In this document: positions 34,951-45,161 of the stretch, piece after piece
Layout: every line of letters begins with the position of its first letter
Numbering within the stretch: the first letter of the stretch is position 1
NCBI RefSeq assembly: GCF_900129155.1
Contig: NZ_FQVF01000003.1
Span: forward strand, 63,872 to 127,871
Direction of reading: 5' to 3'
DNA length: 64,000 nucleotides
From: Marinomonas polaris DSM 16579
GTDB taxonomy: Bacteria > Pseudomonadota > Gammaproteobacteria > Pseudomonadales > Marinomonadaceae
The notes under the pieces: model-generated
What the model was told of the DNA's origin: nothing
The model's database searches: none
Seen by the model: the letters and a program-made list of their open reading frames with translations, nothing else
Position numbers and translations under genes: made by a program

Positions 34951-37215
34951 ATGAGCACTCTCACAGTTACTAAACGTAACGGGACGACAGAAAACATCAA
35001 CCTAGAAAAGATTCATAAAGTCATCGCATGGGCTGCCGAAGGGTTAGACAATGTTTCTGTTTCCCAAGTAGAGCTAAAAGCACGAATTCAGTTCTTTGAG
35101 GGTATTCGTACTACAGACATCCACGAAACACTTATTAAGTCTGCTGCCGATTTAATCTCCGAAAGCACTCCAGACTATCAATATCTAGCAGCTCGTTTAG
35201 CTATCTTTCACCTACGTAAAAAAGCCTTTGGTGATTTCGAGCCACCACACCTTTACAAACACGTAAAAAGTCTTGTTGAGCAAAAGCGTTATGATGCACA
35301 GTTGCTAGAAAAGTACACAGAAGAAGATTTTAACGAGCTAAATACATTCATTGACCACTCTCGTGATATGGATTTTTCTTATGCTGCGGTGAAACAGCTT
35401 GAAGGTAAGTACTTGGTACAAAACCGAGTAACTGGTGCAATATACGAAAGCCCTCAGTTTATCTACATACTTGTCGCTGCTTGTTTATTTGCTGAATACG
35501 ACAAAAAAGAGCGTTTAAACTTAATCCGCCGCTTCTATGACGCCGTATCTAAATTCAAAATTTCATTACCAACACCTATTATGTCTGGTATTCGCACACC
35601 TACTCGTCAGTTCAGTAGCTGCGTATTGATTGAATGTGGTGACTCTTTAGATTCTATCAACGCCACATCAAGTGCTATCGTTAAATACGTTAGCCAGCGC
35701 GCTGGTATTGGTGTAAACGCCGGTGCAATTCGTGCTCTAGGTAGCCCTATCCGTGGTGGCGAAGCCTTCCACACGGGCTGTATTCCATTCTACAAACACT
35801 TCCAAACAGCGGTAAAAAGCTGTTCTCAAGGTGGTGTTCGTGGCGGCGCAGCTACCGTTTTCTACCCAATTTGGCACTTAGAGGTCGAAAGTCTATTGGT
35901 ACTGAAAAACAACCGTGGCGTAGAAGAAAACCGTGTTCGTCATTTGGATTACGGCGTACAGTTTAACCGCCTGATGTACCAACGCTTGATTAAAGGCGGC
36001 AATATCACTTTGTTTAGCCCATCTGACGTACCAGGTCTATACGATGCTTTCTTTGCTGACCAAGAAGAATTTGATCGCTTGTATACTATGTATGAGCAAG
36101 ATGTTTCTATCCGTAAACAAACGATTAAAGCAACGGAACTATTCACTCTATTTGCTTCTGAACGTGCAAGTACTGGTCGTATATACCTACAAAACGTGGA
36201 TCACTGTAATACTCACAGCCCATTCGATCCTAAAGTTGCTCCAGTCAAGCAAAGTAACTTGTGTTTGGAAATCGCCCTTCCAACCAAGCCACTGAATAGC
36301 ATTGATGACAAAGAAGGCGAAATTGCCCTTTGTACTTTGTCTGCATTCAACCTAGGTGCACTTGAAAGTCTAGATGAGCTAGAAGAGCTAGCAGAGCTTA
36401 TTGTTCGCGCTTTAGACAGTTTGTTGGATTACCAAAATTACCCAATCCCAGCAGCACAACGTGCTACTGAATTGCGTCGTACTTTAGGTGTGGGCGTTAT
36501 TAACTACGCGTACTACTTAGCGAAAAATGGCGTTAAATACTCTGACGGTAGTGCAAACGAACTAACTCACAAAACATTTGAAGCGATTCAGTATTTCCTA
36601 CTAAAAGCTTCTAACAAGTTAGCGAAAGAGTTTGGTCCATGCTTGGCATTCAACGAAACGACTTACTCTAAAGGTATTTTGCCAATCGATTCTTACAAAA
36701 AAGAAATCGATAACATCGTTTCTAACGAATTGTTCTACGATTGGGAAACCTTGCGTACTGAGATCGTTACTCACGGTCTACGTAACTCAACACTAACTGC
36801 ATTGATGCCATCTGAAACCTCTTCTCAGATCAGTAACGCGACTAACGGCATCGAGCCACCTCGTGGTTTCGTATCTGTTAAAGCAAGTAAAGACGGTATT
36901 TTGAAGCAAGTCGTACCTGAGTTTGAACGCCTAAAAGATAGCTATGAATTGTTGTGGACCATTCCATCAAACGATGGCTACCTACAATTAGTTGGCATCA
37001 TGCAGAAATTTGTCGACCAAGCGATCTCTGCCAATACAAACTATGATCCACAGAAATTTGAATCTCAAAAAGTACCTATGAAGGTGATTTTGAAAGATCT
37101 ACTTACCGCTTATAAACTTGGTGTGAAAACACTGTATTATCACAATACTCGTGATGGTGCTGATGATAAACAAGAAGACATGGATGATTGTGCTGGCGGT
37201 GCTTGCAAGATCTAA
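34951..37215 (+). CDS. nrdA: Ribonucleoside-diphosphate reductase class Ia, alpha subunit
   Basis: NrdA holds the active and allosteric sites that reduce NDPs to dNDPs. The 754-residue protein has an N-terminal ATP-cone (SLTVTKRNGTTE-like start, residues about 4-90), active-site cysteines in FSSCVLIECGDSLD and SNLCLEIALP, and the C-terminal redox pair in DDCAGGACKI. The length matches the enterobacterial class. Two NrdR boxes precede it and a 13-bp stem follows, before nrdB. Confidence 0.97.
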   Translation: MSTLTVTKRNGTTENINLEKIHKVIAWAAEGLDNVSVSQVELKARIQFFEGIRTTDIHETLIKSAADLISESTPDYQYLAARLAIFHLRKKAFGDFEPPHLYKHVKSLVEQKRYDAQLLEKYTEEDFNELNTFIDHSRDMDFSYAAVKQLEGKYLVQNRVTGAIYESPQFIYILVAACLFAEYDKKERLNLIRRFYDAVSKFKISLPTPIMSGIRTPTRQFSSCVLIECGDSLDSINATSSAIVKYVSQRAGIGVNAGAIRALGSPIRGGEAFHTGCIPFYKHFQTAVKSCSQGGVRGGAATVFYPIWHLEVESLLVLKNNRGVEENRVRHLDYGVQFNRLMYQRLIKGGNITLFSPSDVPGLYDAFFADQEEFDRLYTMYEQDVSIRKQTIKATELFTLFASERASTGRIYLQNVDHCNTHSPFDPKVAPVKQSNLCLEIALPTKPLNSIDDKEGEIALCTLSAFNLGALESLDELEELAELIVRALDSLLDYQNYPIPAAQRATELRRTLGVGVINYAYYLAKNGVKYSDGSANELTHKTFEAIQYFLLKASNKLAKEFGPCLAFNETTYSKGILPIDSYKKEIDNIVSNELFYDWETLRTEIVTHGLRNSTLTALMPSETSSQISNATNGIEPPRGFVSVKASKDGILKQVVPEFERLKDSYELLWTIPSNDGYLQLVGIMQKFVDQAISANTNYDPQKFESQKVPMKVILKDLLTAYKLGVKTLYYHNTRDGADDKQEDMDDCAGGACKI

Positions 37216-37256
37216 CCTGTCAGCCATCGTACAAAGATCTTTTGCATGATCTGACA

Positions 37257-37286
37257 AGCAAAGCCTCATAACAATGAGGCTTTGCT
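37257..37286 (+). terminator. Intercistronic hairpin between nrdA and nrdB
   Basis: A perfect 13-bp stem, AGCAAAGCCTCAT (37257-37269) with ATGAGGCTTTGCT (37274-37286), has a 4-base AACA loop. There is no clear T-run after it. It may be an attenuator or a 3'-end stabiliser that sets the nrdA:nrdB ratio. Confidence 0.55.
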
Positions 37287-37380
37287 ACGTTTATCACTTT
37301 AACGAAATACTAAAATCTATTAATAACTAAGGCATCTTCTCATTGAATGTGCCTTACGCTTTTGAGGAATACCCTGAGAC

Positions 37381-38514
37381 ATGAGTTACTCGACTTTCAA
37401 CCGTAAGCACTTCGATAGTACAAAAGAACCTATGTTCTTTGGTGAAAATGTCAACGTTGCTCGCTATGATCAGCAAAAGCATCCTATCTTTGAAAAATTA
37501 ATCGAAAAGCAATTATCTTTCTTTTGGCGCCCGGAAGAAGTCGACCTTTCTACAGATCGTAAAGATTTTCAAAGATTAGAAGAACACGAACAACATATTT
37601 TCTTGAGCAACCTAAAGTATCAAACCCTGCTCGACAGCGTGCAAGGCCGTTCGCCAAACGTTGCATTATTACCAATCGTTTCTCTACCTGAATTAGAAAC
37701 CTGGATCGAAACTTGGTCATTCAGCGAAACCATTCACAGCCGCTCTTACACGCACATTATCCGTAACATCGTTAACGATCCGACCAAGATTTTTGATGAT
37801 ATCGTGACGAACGAAGAAATCACTAAACGTGCTGATAGTGTTTCTAAATACTATGACCGTCTAATCGAAATGGTCAATTTGTATAACACCATGGGTATGG
37901 GAACCTTTGATGTTCCAGGTAAGGGCCCAATTGAAATTTCTATGCCTAAGCTTAAAAAGGCGCTTTACCTAACAATTGCCTCCGTCAACGTATTAGAAGC
38001 GATTCGTTTCTATGTGAGTTTTGCTTGTAGCTTCGCCTTTGCTGAACGCACGCTGATGGAAGGTAACGCTAAGATCATCAAATTAATTGCTCGTGATGAA
38101 GCACTGCACTTAACAGGCACTCAACACATGCTGAACTTGATGGCTTCCGGTAAAGATGACCCAGAGATGGCCGTCATTGCTGCAGAATGTCAGGACGAAG
38201 TTCGCCAGATTTTCATTGAAGCAGCAGAGCAAGAAAAAGAATGGGCAACTTACCTATTCAAAGACGGCTCAATGATCGGCCTTAATGCTCAAATCTTAGG
38301 CCAGTATGTTGAATACATTACCAATGTACGCATGCAAGCCGTTGGATTTGAAACTTGCTTTACAACTAAGCATAACCCAATCCCTTGGATTAATGCTTGG
38401 TTGGTGAGTGACAATGTTCAAGTTGCCCCACAAGAGGCAGAAATCAGTTCTTACCTAGTGGGTCAAACTGACAATAGCTTAGATGATTCAGACTTCGATG
38501 ACTTCGACCTCTAA
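37381..38514 (+). CDS. nrdB: Ribonucleoside-diphosphate reductase class Ia, beta subunit
   Basis: NrdB carries the di-iron tyrosyl radical used by NrdA. The 377-residue protein shows iron ligands in [27 protein letters not shown] (with the radical tyrosine) and [13 protein letters not shown]. The acidic C-terminus ([10 protein letters not shown]) is the tail that docks into NrdA. The ferredoxin gene overlaps its end. Confidence 0.97.
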   Translation: MSYSTFNRKHFDSTKEPMFFGENVNVARYDQQKHPIFEKLIEKQLSFFWRPEEVDLSTDRKDFQRLEEHEQHIFLSNLKYQTLLDSVQGRSPNVALLPIVSLPELETWIETWSFSETIHSRSYTHIIRNIVNDPTKIFDDIVTNEEITKRADSVSKYYDRLIEMVNLYNTMGMGTFDVPGKGPIEISMPKLKKALYLTIASVNVLEAIRFYVSFACSFAFAERTLMEGNAKIIKLIARDEALHLTGTQHMLNLMASGKDDPEMAVIAAECQDEVRQIFIEAAEQEKEWATYLFKDGSMIGLNAQILGQYVEYITNVRMQAVGFETCFTTKHNPIPWINAWLVSDNVQVAPQEAEISSYLVGQTDNSLDDSDFDDFDL

Positions 38515-38794
38515 ACCAAAAGCACCCGAGAAAAAAGAACAAGTGCATCGTGTACTGTTAGGGAAAAAACAAATTCTCGTCACTGAAGATGAGCCCTTGC
38601 TAGTACAACTTGAGCGAGCTGGTATTCACGTTGAATACCAGTGTCGTGAAGGATATTGCTCTTCTTGCTCAATCAAGCTCTTGTGGGGAAATGTAATTTA
38701 CCCATTTGAGCCCCTTGCATGGGTGCAAAGCGGTTATTTATTAGCATGCTGCGCTATTGTCAAAAGCGACATTGAAATCGCTTTTTTCGACTAA
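38483..38794 (+). CDS. yfaE: 2Fe-2S ferredoxin, YfaE-like
   Basis: This small plant-type ferredoxin has the cluster motif CREGYCSSC and a fourth cysteine in LLACCAIV. YfaE in E. coli is encoded next to nrdAB and maintains the diferric-tyrosyl cofactor of NrdB. The start is ambiguous: ATG at 38483 (103 residues, 32-base overlap with nrdB) or 38498. The overlap implies translational coupling. Gene position strongly supports the role. Confidence 0.9.
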   Translation: MIQTSMTSTSKPKAPEKKEQVHRVLLGKKQILVTEDEPLLVQLERAGIHVEYQCREGYCSSCSIKLLWGNVIYPFEPLAWVQSGYLLACCAIVKSDIEIAFFD

Positions 38795-38815
38795 TTTTTG
38801 TTTACTAATTACTGC

Positions 38816-39421
38816 CTAACGTAACGTACGGTAGCCCGCGTAAATTCGAGTTGTCGTCGTTACCCAACATATCACACCAAACAAATACGCCATGGCGGCA
38901 AAGTAGTCAGGCAATAAACAAATCAATACCAGAAACACAATAGTTTCTGTACCCTCAGCCAATCCCCCTAAAAAATACAGAGATTTACGACCATACTCTA
39001 AACGTTCAATGTTTCGCTTCTCGGCCATAATGGCAAACGCTAAAAAACTACTGCCCGTTCCCATAAAAGAAAAAATCAAAAAGTTCGCCGCTAACGCATT
39101 GTCCACTGGATTCATCAAGGCAAAACCGAAAATCACCGCCGAATAAAAAATGAAATCTAAGGTGATATCTAAATACCCCCCCAAATCCGTGGGGCCTTGT
39201 ATCCTAGCCACCGCGCCATCTAAGCCATCCATCACCCTGTTTATAATCACCAACACCAACGCTAAAGAGGTGTTTCCAAAGTACAAAGCCGGCAATACCA
39301 TCATGCCAATCAAAAAACCAAGCAAGGTAATCCAATTGGCTTTTACTCCTAACTTATCAATCACTAAAGCCGTTAAACGCAACGGGTGCTTGAGGGCTTT
39401 AATAAAAAATGTATCTAACAT
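38816..39421 (-). CDS. CDP-alcohol phosphatidyltransferase family protein
   Basis: This 201-residue membrane enzyme has the family motif D-x2-D-G-x2-A-R-x8-G-x3-D-x3-D, seen as MDGLDGAVARIQG then GGYLDITLD, and about five or six membrane helices. Such proteins transfer a phosphoalcohol from a CDP-activated donor in lipid or related synthesis. The exact substrate is not apparent. It is a single gene convergent with yfaE. Confidence 0.88.
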   Translation of the reverse strand: MLDTFFIKALKHPLRLTALVIDKLGVKANWITLLGFLIGMMVLPALYFGNTSLALVLVIINRVMDGLDGAVARIQGPTDLGGYLDITLDFIFYSAVIFGFALMNPVDNALAANFLIFSFMGTGSSFLAFAIMAEKRNIERLEYGRKSLYFLGGLAEGTETIVFLVLICLLPDYFAAMAYLFGVICWVTTTTRIYAGYRTLR

Positions 39422-39534
39422 TCAAACAACTACCTTGATTCTATAGGGACGAAATATTCCAAGACTTGATACAATGTAAGCATACTAGTGTTAACTAATA
39501 CCATTCATCTACTTAGCAGAATAATAAGGTTTTT

Positions 39535-40296
39535 ATGATACACGCAAAACAATATGGCTCATCAGGCCCAAATCTTATTGTCATACACGGTTTATTTGGC
39601 AATGCTGACAACTGGCATTCAATTGCACAATCTTTAGCTGAGCACTTCACTGTTTACTGCATCGATCTTCCGAACCATGGTAAATCAGACGGCATGCCAG
39701 ACGCCAGCTACCCAAAAATGGCAGAAGCTATACTTAACTGGGCTGAGCTCAATAAAATCGACTCTTTCTACCTACTCGGTCACTCTATGGGTGGGAAAGT
39801 CGCCATGCAAATGGCGGCAATGGCAACAGCGGGACAAATTGAAAAACTTATTGTCGTCGACATTGCTCCAGTCGATTACCAGCCTAGCCATACTCGAATC
39901 TTAGAAGGCTTAAAGGCGATTGATGAATCACTACCCTCTTCAAGAAAAGAAGCAGACGCGCTATTAAGTAAATACGAGTCAAACTTGGCCGTCAGACAAT
40001 TCTTATTGAAAAACCTAGCAAGAAGCAAAGAAGGCTTCAAACTAGAGCTCTCTGTGAACAATATAGCCGATAGCTATTCTACTATCCTGAAAAAACCAGT
40101 GATTAAAAGTGCGGTAAGTATTCCAACGCTATTTATCAAAGGTGAAAACTCAGACTATATCTTGGCAGAGTATCAGGAAGCTATTTTGGCATTCTTTCCA
40201 AACGCCAGCTTTAAGATAATATCTGGTGCTGGTCATTGGTTACATGCTGAAAAACCATTACCCTTTACCAGTCTAGTGAAACGCTTTCTACAGTAA
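39535..40296 (+). CDS. Alpha/beta hydrolase, YbfF-like esterase
   Basis: This 253-residue protein is a classic alpha/beta hydrolase: LIVIHGLFGNADNWHSIAQSL, DLPNHGKSDG, nucleophile elbow LLGHSMGGKVAMQMA, and the catalytic histidine in SGAGHWLHAEKP. It closely resembles YbfF-type acyl-CoA or ester hydrolases. The in vivo substrate is unknown. Its end is 3 bases from the convergent binding-protein gene. Confidence 0.9.
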   Translation: MIHAKQYGSSGPNLIVIHGLFGNADNWHSIAQSLAEHFTVYCIDLPNHGKSDGMPDASYPKMAEAILNWAELNKIDSFYLLGHSMGGKVAMQMAAMATAGQIEKLIVVDIAPVDYQPSHTRILEGLKAIDESLPSSRKEADALLSKYESNLAVRQFLLKNLARSKEGFKLELSVNNIADSYSTILKKPVIKSAVSIPTLFIKGENSDYILAEYQEAILAFFPNASFKIISGAGHWLHAEKPLPFTSLVKRFLQ

Positions 40297-40299
40297 CCA

Positions 40300-41220
40300 C
40301 TAACACCCAGTTTCGGAGCAAAGACCATACTTATCTTTCAAGTAAGACGGAGACGGCAACACGACACCGTGTGATTTAATCAGATAGGGGTTAAAACTCA
40401 CTCTCAGCTTATCGGGGTACACAGCGTCCAGCAGTACCCCTTTTGTTTGCCACATGCTGATATGATTAGCCAAAATATCTAGTTTCGTATCAGTATCAGA
40501 ATAAATTGCAAACAATGAACCTGCTCGAACAAAAGCAAAAGAAGGTCCTATCATCACCCGTTGTTTATGAAATAGTAATTTCAGTATGTCCTGTGCTATA
40601 CCATTTTTATATAGCTCAGTATCAACTAATGAAAAAACCACAGCTGAGCCATCTAAGACGAAATTAACCGACTTCAACACAGACAGTCGGTCCACCTCTG
40701 TTTTAATAAACTGAAACTCAAAGCCATGCTGCGCGGCCTGTTCCTGCATATTTTGCACATCGATCAAAAGATTATCACTATAAAGTACAGCCAGAGGTTT
40801 ACGATCAAACCAAATAGCCTCAAGCAAGGCCAAGCGCTTATCCAAAGGCGCCCCAGAAAACACAGCACTATTAGGAAGCCCACACTGCGACCGTGCTTTA
40901 AGATACTCTTCTTTACCAATGAAAATAGCCATAACAGCCCCTTCCGAGACCGATGAACACACCTGACGAAAGCTTTCAGAACCAATTGCAACCGTCACAT
41001 CTTCGCTTTTCAAAAAAGAAGCGTTTTGTATAAACAAAGAACGACGCACTGGGATCAATTGCGTATTGGCTGGCAATAATTTAGAAAGCTGGAATGCCAA
41101 AGAGCGTGCTGAACTCTCTTCTATATCATGGACAACATAAATAGCCGCAGACACATTTATGGATGTCAGCGACAAAATAATAAAAATAAAAATCCTTTTC
41201 ACGTTTCTATTTATCCACAT
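40300..41220 (-). CDS. Periplasmic ABC-type substrate-binding-like protein
   Basis: This 306-residue protein has a signal peptide (about MWINRNVKRIFIFIILSLTS, cleavage near NVSAA) and resembles the ABC_sub_bind family (GSESFRQVCSSVSEG, PLAVLYSDNLL, GIAQDILKLL). No permease or ATPase lies nearby, so it may not serve a normal ABC importer. It starts inside the stop of the TonB-dependent receptor (TAATG overlap), so the two are coupled. Function in uptake or sensing with that receptor is an inference. Confidence 0.72.
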   Translation of the reverse strand: MWINRNVKRIFIFIILSLTSINVSAAIYVVHDIEESSARSLAFQLSKLLPANTQLIPVRRSLFIQNASFLKSEDVTVAIGSESFRQVCSSVSEGAVMAIFIGKEEYLKARSQCGLPNSAVFSGAPLDKRLALLEAIWFDRKPLAVLYSDNLLIDVQNMQEQAAQHGFEFQFIKTEVDRLSVLKSVNFVLDGSAVVFSLVDTELYKNGIAQDILKLLFHKQRVMIGPSFAFVRAGSLFAIYSDTDTKLDILANHISMWQTKGVLLDAVYPDKLRVSFNPYLIKSHGVVLPSPSYLKDKYGLCSETGC

Positions 41221-43226
41221 TAGAAAGTGATGTTGGTGAAAACATAAGCAAACGTATTTTCCGTCAAATTATTATGTTTCGAAACAAGTGAGTTATCATC
41301 TAAACGCGTTTCCACACCAGCTCCCATTGTAGCCTTAGAGTACCCTCCGAAGGTCAATTCGTATGACAACCATGTATTAAGTAATTCATAATCTTTACCG
41401 CCTAACTCTTTTCCATACCAGTAATAGCTTTGAATAGCCCAGCGATCTGTTAGTGGCAAGCTACCAAAGAAAGAGACCATAACAGGTGTTGTAGCCTTCA
41501 GAAGAGTTGCGTTGTCTGTTTGAGTATCTTGATAAGCATAGGTGAAACGAGTAATAGCACCAGAACGAAAGCGCCAATCAAGTTCTAGCTCAATTCCATT
41601 GATATCAACATCTTCTGTTATGCCCTCTTCGACTTGAGCATCTCCAGTATAGGATGTGAATTTTTTCTGACTTAAGACCATGTCCTTAACTTCATCATGA
41701 TAAAACTTTATATCAAACGATAAACCGCGACTCGGCCAATAATGATAGTAGCCCACTTCATAAGAAGTAATTTTTTCCTCTTTTTCTCCATTCACCGCAT
41801 ACGAGGTTGGAGAGCTATCCCCATTAGCTAAAACATAATGCCACTTAAAATATTGATCTGATAAATCAGGTGTTCTTACCGCTTTGGATATATTAAATCG
41901 CATAGACTCTTGCTCGGATAACTTATAAGTCATACCGAATTTAGGCGATAAAAACGCCCCTCCCATTTGACTGCGCTCAAACATAGCCCCAGCATTTATT
42001 ATCCAACTCTCGCTAGCTCTGTACTCTATGTTAGAAGAAAGGCGAAACACCTCATCGCTCGCTTTTCCTGATAAATAATGCTCAGAATCCGCTTCATCCC
42101 AACGATAGCCCACAGCTGAAATCAAACGCAGTCTATTGGATGCTTCCCATGTGCTTTGTAGCTCAATATCTTGACGAGTTTCCAGTAGATCAACAATTGT
42201 GGACTCATACACTGGAACAGTACTAGAACCACCAAATAACGCGTTATAAAATCCAGAGCTAAGTATAGCTTCATGATATTCATTCAGATCAGATTGATCA
42301 TAATAATACTGTATTTTCACCTCATGACTCGGTGACACTTGTTTGCTATAGCTTAACTTAATATGTTCACGATCAATCAAGCGCATTGGCTTATTAATAT
42401 CATAAGAACCTGTGTCATATTCCACCGGATCAATCTTATCTTTAAGGCTATTGGCCCCCATATCTAGATTAAAGGCGCTGCTTGCAGTCTCCTTTTGAAT
42501 AAGCACATTGCCCATTTGGGTTCGATGCCCATCATGACGTTCATATCCATCAGCATTTTTATCAAAGCCACTTACATTATTTGTAGAGGCCGATGCTCGA
42601 TAGCTCCAATCACCATTTAAACCACTGTGCTGCCCATATAATCGATAATCACCATTCGACCCTGAATAAGCGCTAATACTGTCGCCCAACGTTTCTAAAG
42701 GAGATCTGGTAATAATATTCACCACAGCAAAAAACGAATTAATACCATAGCTTGCGGCATTCGGTCCTCGGTTAACCTCCACACGAGCTACGTCTTCAAT
42801 ACTTAATGGTAACGTTGCCCATTCAACTCGCGCCAACCCTACACTGTAAACAGAACGACCATTAACCAACACCTGAATACGGCGATATTGATCCAACTGA
42901 GTACCGTGATAAGAGGACTCTTTTTGGCTGGATGACTTATAAGGTGCAACTGAAAAGCCGGGTACAAACTGCAAAAGATCTTCCACATATTGCATATTAA
43001 TACGTCGGATAAATTCACCGTCTAATACAGATAACGTAGAAGACACGTCGACTCTAGGCTGAGGCATTTTAGACGGCGTAACAACCACAGAAATATGATC
43101 GAAAAAGCCATCATACGAACCTAGATCAGAAAAATCTCCTCTAGCAGAAGACAAATCTTCCATTTCAGCCCAAGCATTGAAACTAAAAAACAGATAAAAA
43201 CTAACGCACAAAAAACGAGTTATCAT
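41220..43226 (-). CDS. TonB-dependent outer-membrane receptor
   Basis: This 668-residue protein has a signal peptide (MITRFLCVSFYLFFSFNAWA), a plug domain with VEVNRGPNAASYGINSFFAVVNIITRSP, and a beta-barrel ending in FAYVFTNITF with terminal aromatic Phe. Such receptors import large ligands with TonB energy. The ligand is not evident. The start is only 2 bases after the pheA stop, an unusual partner. No Fur box is obvious in that compact junction. Confidence 0.9.
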   Translation of the reverse strand: MITRFLCVSFYLFFSFNAWAEMEDLSSARGDFSDLGSYDGFFDHISVVVTPSKMPQPRVDVSSTLSVLDGEFIRRINMQYVEDLLQFVPGFSVAPYKSSSQKESSYHGTQLDQYRRIQVLVNGRSVYSVGLARVEWATLPLSIEDVARVEVNRGPNAASYGINSFFAVVNIITRSPLETLGDSISAYSGSNGDYRLYGQHSGLNGDWSYRASASTNNVSGFDKNADGYERHDGHRTQMGNVLIQKETASSAFNLDMGANSLKDKIDPVEYDTGSYDINKPMRLIDREHIKLSYSKQVSPSHEVKIQYYYDQSDLNEYHEAILSSGFYNALFGGSSTVPVYESTIVDLLETRQDIELQSTWEASNRLRLISAVGYRWDEADSEHYLSGKASDEVFRLSSNIEYRASESWIINAGAMFERSQMGGAFLSPKFGMTYKLSEQESMRFNISKAVRTPDLSDQYFKWHYVLANGDSSPTSYAVNGEKEEKITSYEVGYYHYWPSRGLSFDIKFYHDEVKDMVLSQKKFTSYTGDAQVEEGITEDVDINGIELELDWRFRSGAITRFTYAYQDTQTDNATLLKATTPVMVSFFGSLPLTDRWAIQSYYWYGKELGGKDYELLNTWLSYELTFGGYSKATMGAGVETRLDDNSLVSKHNNLTENTFAYVFTNITF

Positions 43227-43228
43227 TG

Positions 43229-44095
43229 CTACTTCGACCTATAATCATCCGCTAAATAGGTTCCTAACATTCGGACTTCTTCAGAGAAAAAGCGCAACTC
43301 TTCTAATGCAGCCTGCATAGAGGAAGATTGAAAATGCGCTTCAACATCTACATAAAACTGGGTCGCGGTGAAGTTACCATTCACCATATAGCTTTCTAAT
43401 TTCAACATGTTAATCCCTTGAGTAGCAAAACCACCCATCGCTTTATAAAGGGCTGCGGGGATATTTCGTACACGAAACATAAAAGAAGTGATATACGTTA
43501 AGCCATCTTCATAAATAGGCATTTTTTGCTGACGAGAAAAAACCAAAAAACGAGTTGTATTGCCTATAGTGTCGTTAAAAAAAGTTTTAAGCACATTTAG
43601 ACCATACAATTCTGCAGCCAATTCAGATGAAATAACCGCTAATCCAGGCTCATCAAACTCAGCAATATGCTTAGCAGCACCTGCGGTGTCATACATGGCC
43701 TGACTTTTCGCACCTAACGCCTTAATATTAGCATCACATTGAGCCAACGCTTGAGGGTGGCTGCCAATGCGGGTAACTTGATCTAATGTCATAGAATGAC
43801 GAGCAATTAAACAATGATTTACTGGCTCAAAATGCTCTTTCACTACATACAGCTGGGTGCGTTTTAATTCTCGATAAATCTCTTCAACTCGACCAGCAGT
43901 AGAGTTTTCAACGGGGATCATGGCGTAATAAGCATCACCTCGCTCCACCATCTGCAAAGCATCAACAAAGGTCGCACAATGAATGCTGGTCCAATCAGGA
44001 AAGGTATGTTTGCAAGCAAGATGCGAATAGGCTCCAGGCTCGCCTTGATAAGCAACGACTTGCATTGCATCAAGAGTAAGATGTTGATCTGGCAT
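43229..44095 (-). CDS. pheA: Prephenate dehydratase (monofunctional)
   Basis: This enzyme converts prephenate to phenylpyruvate for phenylalanine synthesis. The 288-residue protein has the catalytic domain (AYQGEPGAYSHLACKH, IPVENSTAGRVEE, DTIGNTTRFLV) and a C-terminal ACT domain (AALYKAMGGFATQGINMLKLES) that binds phenylalanine. There is no chorismate mutase domain, unlike the P-protein of E. coli. It heads a tight operon with a TonB-dependent receptor and a binding protein. Confidence 0.93.
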   Translation of the reverse strand: MPDQHLTLDAMQVVAYQGEPGAYSHLACKHTFPDWTSIHCATFVDALQMVERGDAYYAMIPVENSTAGRVEEIYRELKRTQLYVVKEHFEPVNHCLIARHSMTLDQVTRIGSHPQALAQCDANIKALGAKSQAMYDTAGAAKHIAEFDEPGLAVISSELAAELYGLNVLKTFFNDTIGNTTRFLVFSRQQKMPIYEDGLTYITSFMFRVRNIPAALYKAMGGFATQGINMLKLESYMVNGNFTATQFYVDVEAHFQSSSMQAALEELRFFSEEVRMLGTYLADDYRSK

Positions 44096-44207
44096 AGTAG
44101 AATCGATTCTGTGATATATTTCCGCTACAGTAACAAATAGACGTTACTATTTACACAAAAATGACATAACGCGATAGTCATCCAATCATTCACTAGACAA
44201 GTGGCGC

Positions 44208-44483
44208 ATGAAAAGAATCTTCATATTAATAGTAAAAGGCTATCAATTTTTAATTAGTCCGTTATTGGGTAATAACTGTCGCTTTTATCCTAGCTGTTCA
44301 CATTATATGATCCAAGCTATTGAGCGTTTTGGAATTTTTAAGGGTATGTACCTTGGTTTGAAAAGATTATCTAAATGTCATCCATGGCACGAAGGTGGCA
44401 TGGATCCTGTTCCCGGTTCATGCCACTGCGAGGACGAAAAAATTGAAAAAGATCAGGCTAAAAGAGAGAAAGAAAAGAATTAA
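44208..44483 (+). CDS. yidD: Membrane protein insertion efficiency factor YidD
   Basis: YidD is a small inner-membrane-associated protein that aids YidC-dependent insertion. The 91-residue protein has the diagnostic core [22 protein letters not shown] and [18 protein letters not shown]. In most relatives it lies between rnpA and yidC; here it stands alone, divergent from pheA and convergent with the response regulator. The C-terminus is a charged lysine-rich tail. Confidence 0.93.
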   Translation: MKRIFILIVKGYQFLISPLLGNNCRFYPSCSHYMIQAIERFGIFKGMYLGLKRLSKCHPWHEGGMDPVPGSCHCEDEKIEKDQAKREKEKN

Positions 44484-44485
44484 CT

Positions 44486-45133
44486 TTATACGGTAGTCAT
44501 TTGTAGCTTCAAGTCACTAGCAACCAATACTGCTTGCGTCCTATTATTGATTTCCAGCTTACGAAAAATCGCCGTAATATGTGCCTTTACTGTTGCTTCA
44601 GAAATAGATAATTCATAAGCAATTTGTTTATTCAGCAGACCTTCATGCAGATAACACAAAACTTTATATTGCTGAGGTGTCAGTTCTGTTACTTTGTGCT
44701 GCATAGATAAATCTGGTTTAGGTTGATTGGCAACCTCTTGTCTAAGACCATCTGGGAGCCAAATATCACCCGCCAAAATGGCATGAATGGCCTGTACATA
44801 AGTGGCAGGCTCGCTAGTTTTGGGAATAAAGCCCAAAGCGCCAGCATCAATCACTTTAGCAACCATTGCACTGTCCTCACTGCCGGAAATAACCGCCACA
44901 GGCACATCAGGAAAGTCTTTACGAATTCGAATTAGCCCATACAAGTCACCACTACCAGGCATATTTAAATCTAGTAGCAGTAAATCAAGATCATTTACGT
45001 TCGCTAAACATTGTAATGTCGAATCTAAGTCATGTGATTCGACAATTACAATTCCCTCAATTTCTGCCCGTAGTGCACCACATAGCGCACTACGGAACAA
45101 AGGGTGATCATCCGCGATAACAAGTGAAATCAC
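44486..45133 (-). CDS. crbR: LuxR-type response regulator, CrbR-like
   Basis: This 215-residue protein has a receiver domain (DDHPLFR, phospho-acceptor D55 in LLLLDLNMPG, conserved Lys in IPKTSE) and a C-terminal NarL/LuxR HTH (LTPQQYKVLCYLHEGLLNKQ, then ISEATVKAHITAIFRKL). It lies 28 bases after acs on the same strand. In Vibrio and Pseudomonas, CrbR/ErdR-type regulators with the CrbS/MxtR sensor activate acs. The name is inferred from family and position; no sensor kinase is in the window. Confidence 0.78.
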   Translation of the reverse strand: MISLVIADDHPLFRSALCGALRAEIEGIVIVESHDLDSTLQCLANVNDLDLLLLDLNMPGSGDLYGLIRIRKDFPDVPVAVISGSEDSAMVAKVIDAGALGFIPKTSEPATYVQAIHAILAGDIWLPDGLRQEVANQPKPDLSMQHKVTELTPQQYKVLCYLHEGLLNKQIAYELSISEATVKAHITAIFRKLEINNRTQAVLVASDLKLQMTTV

Positions 45134-45161
45134 TGTGTATCCTTTTTAAATGTGTAAACGT

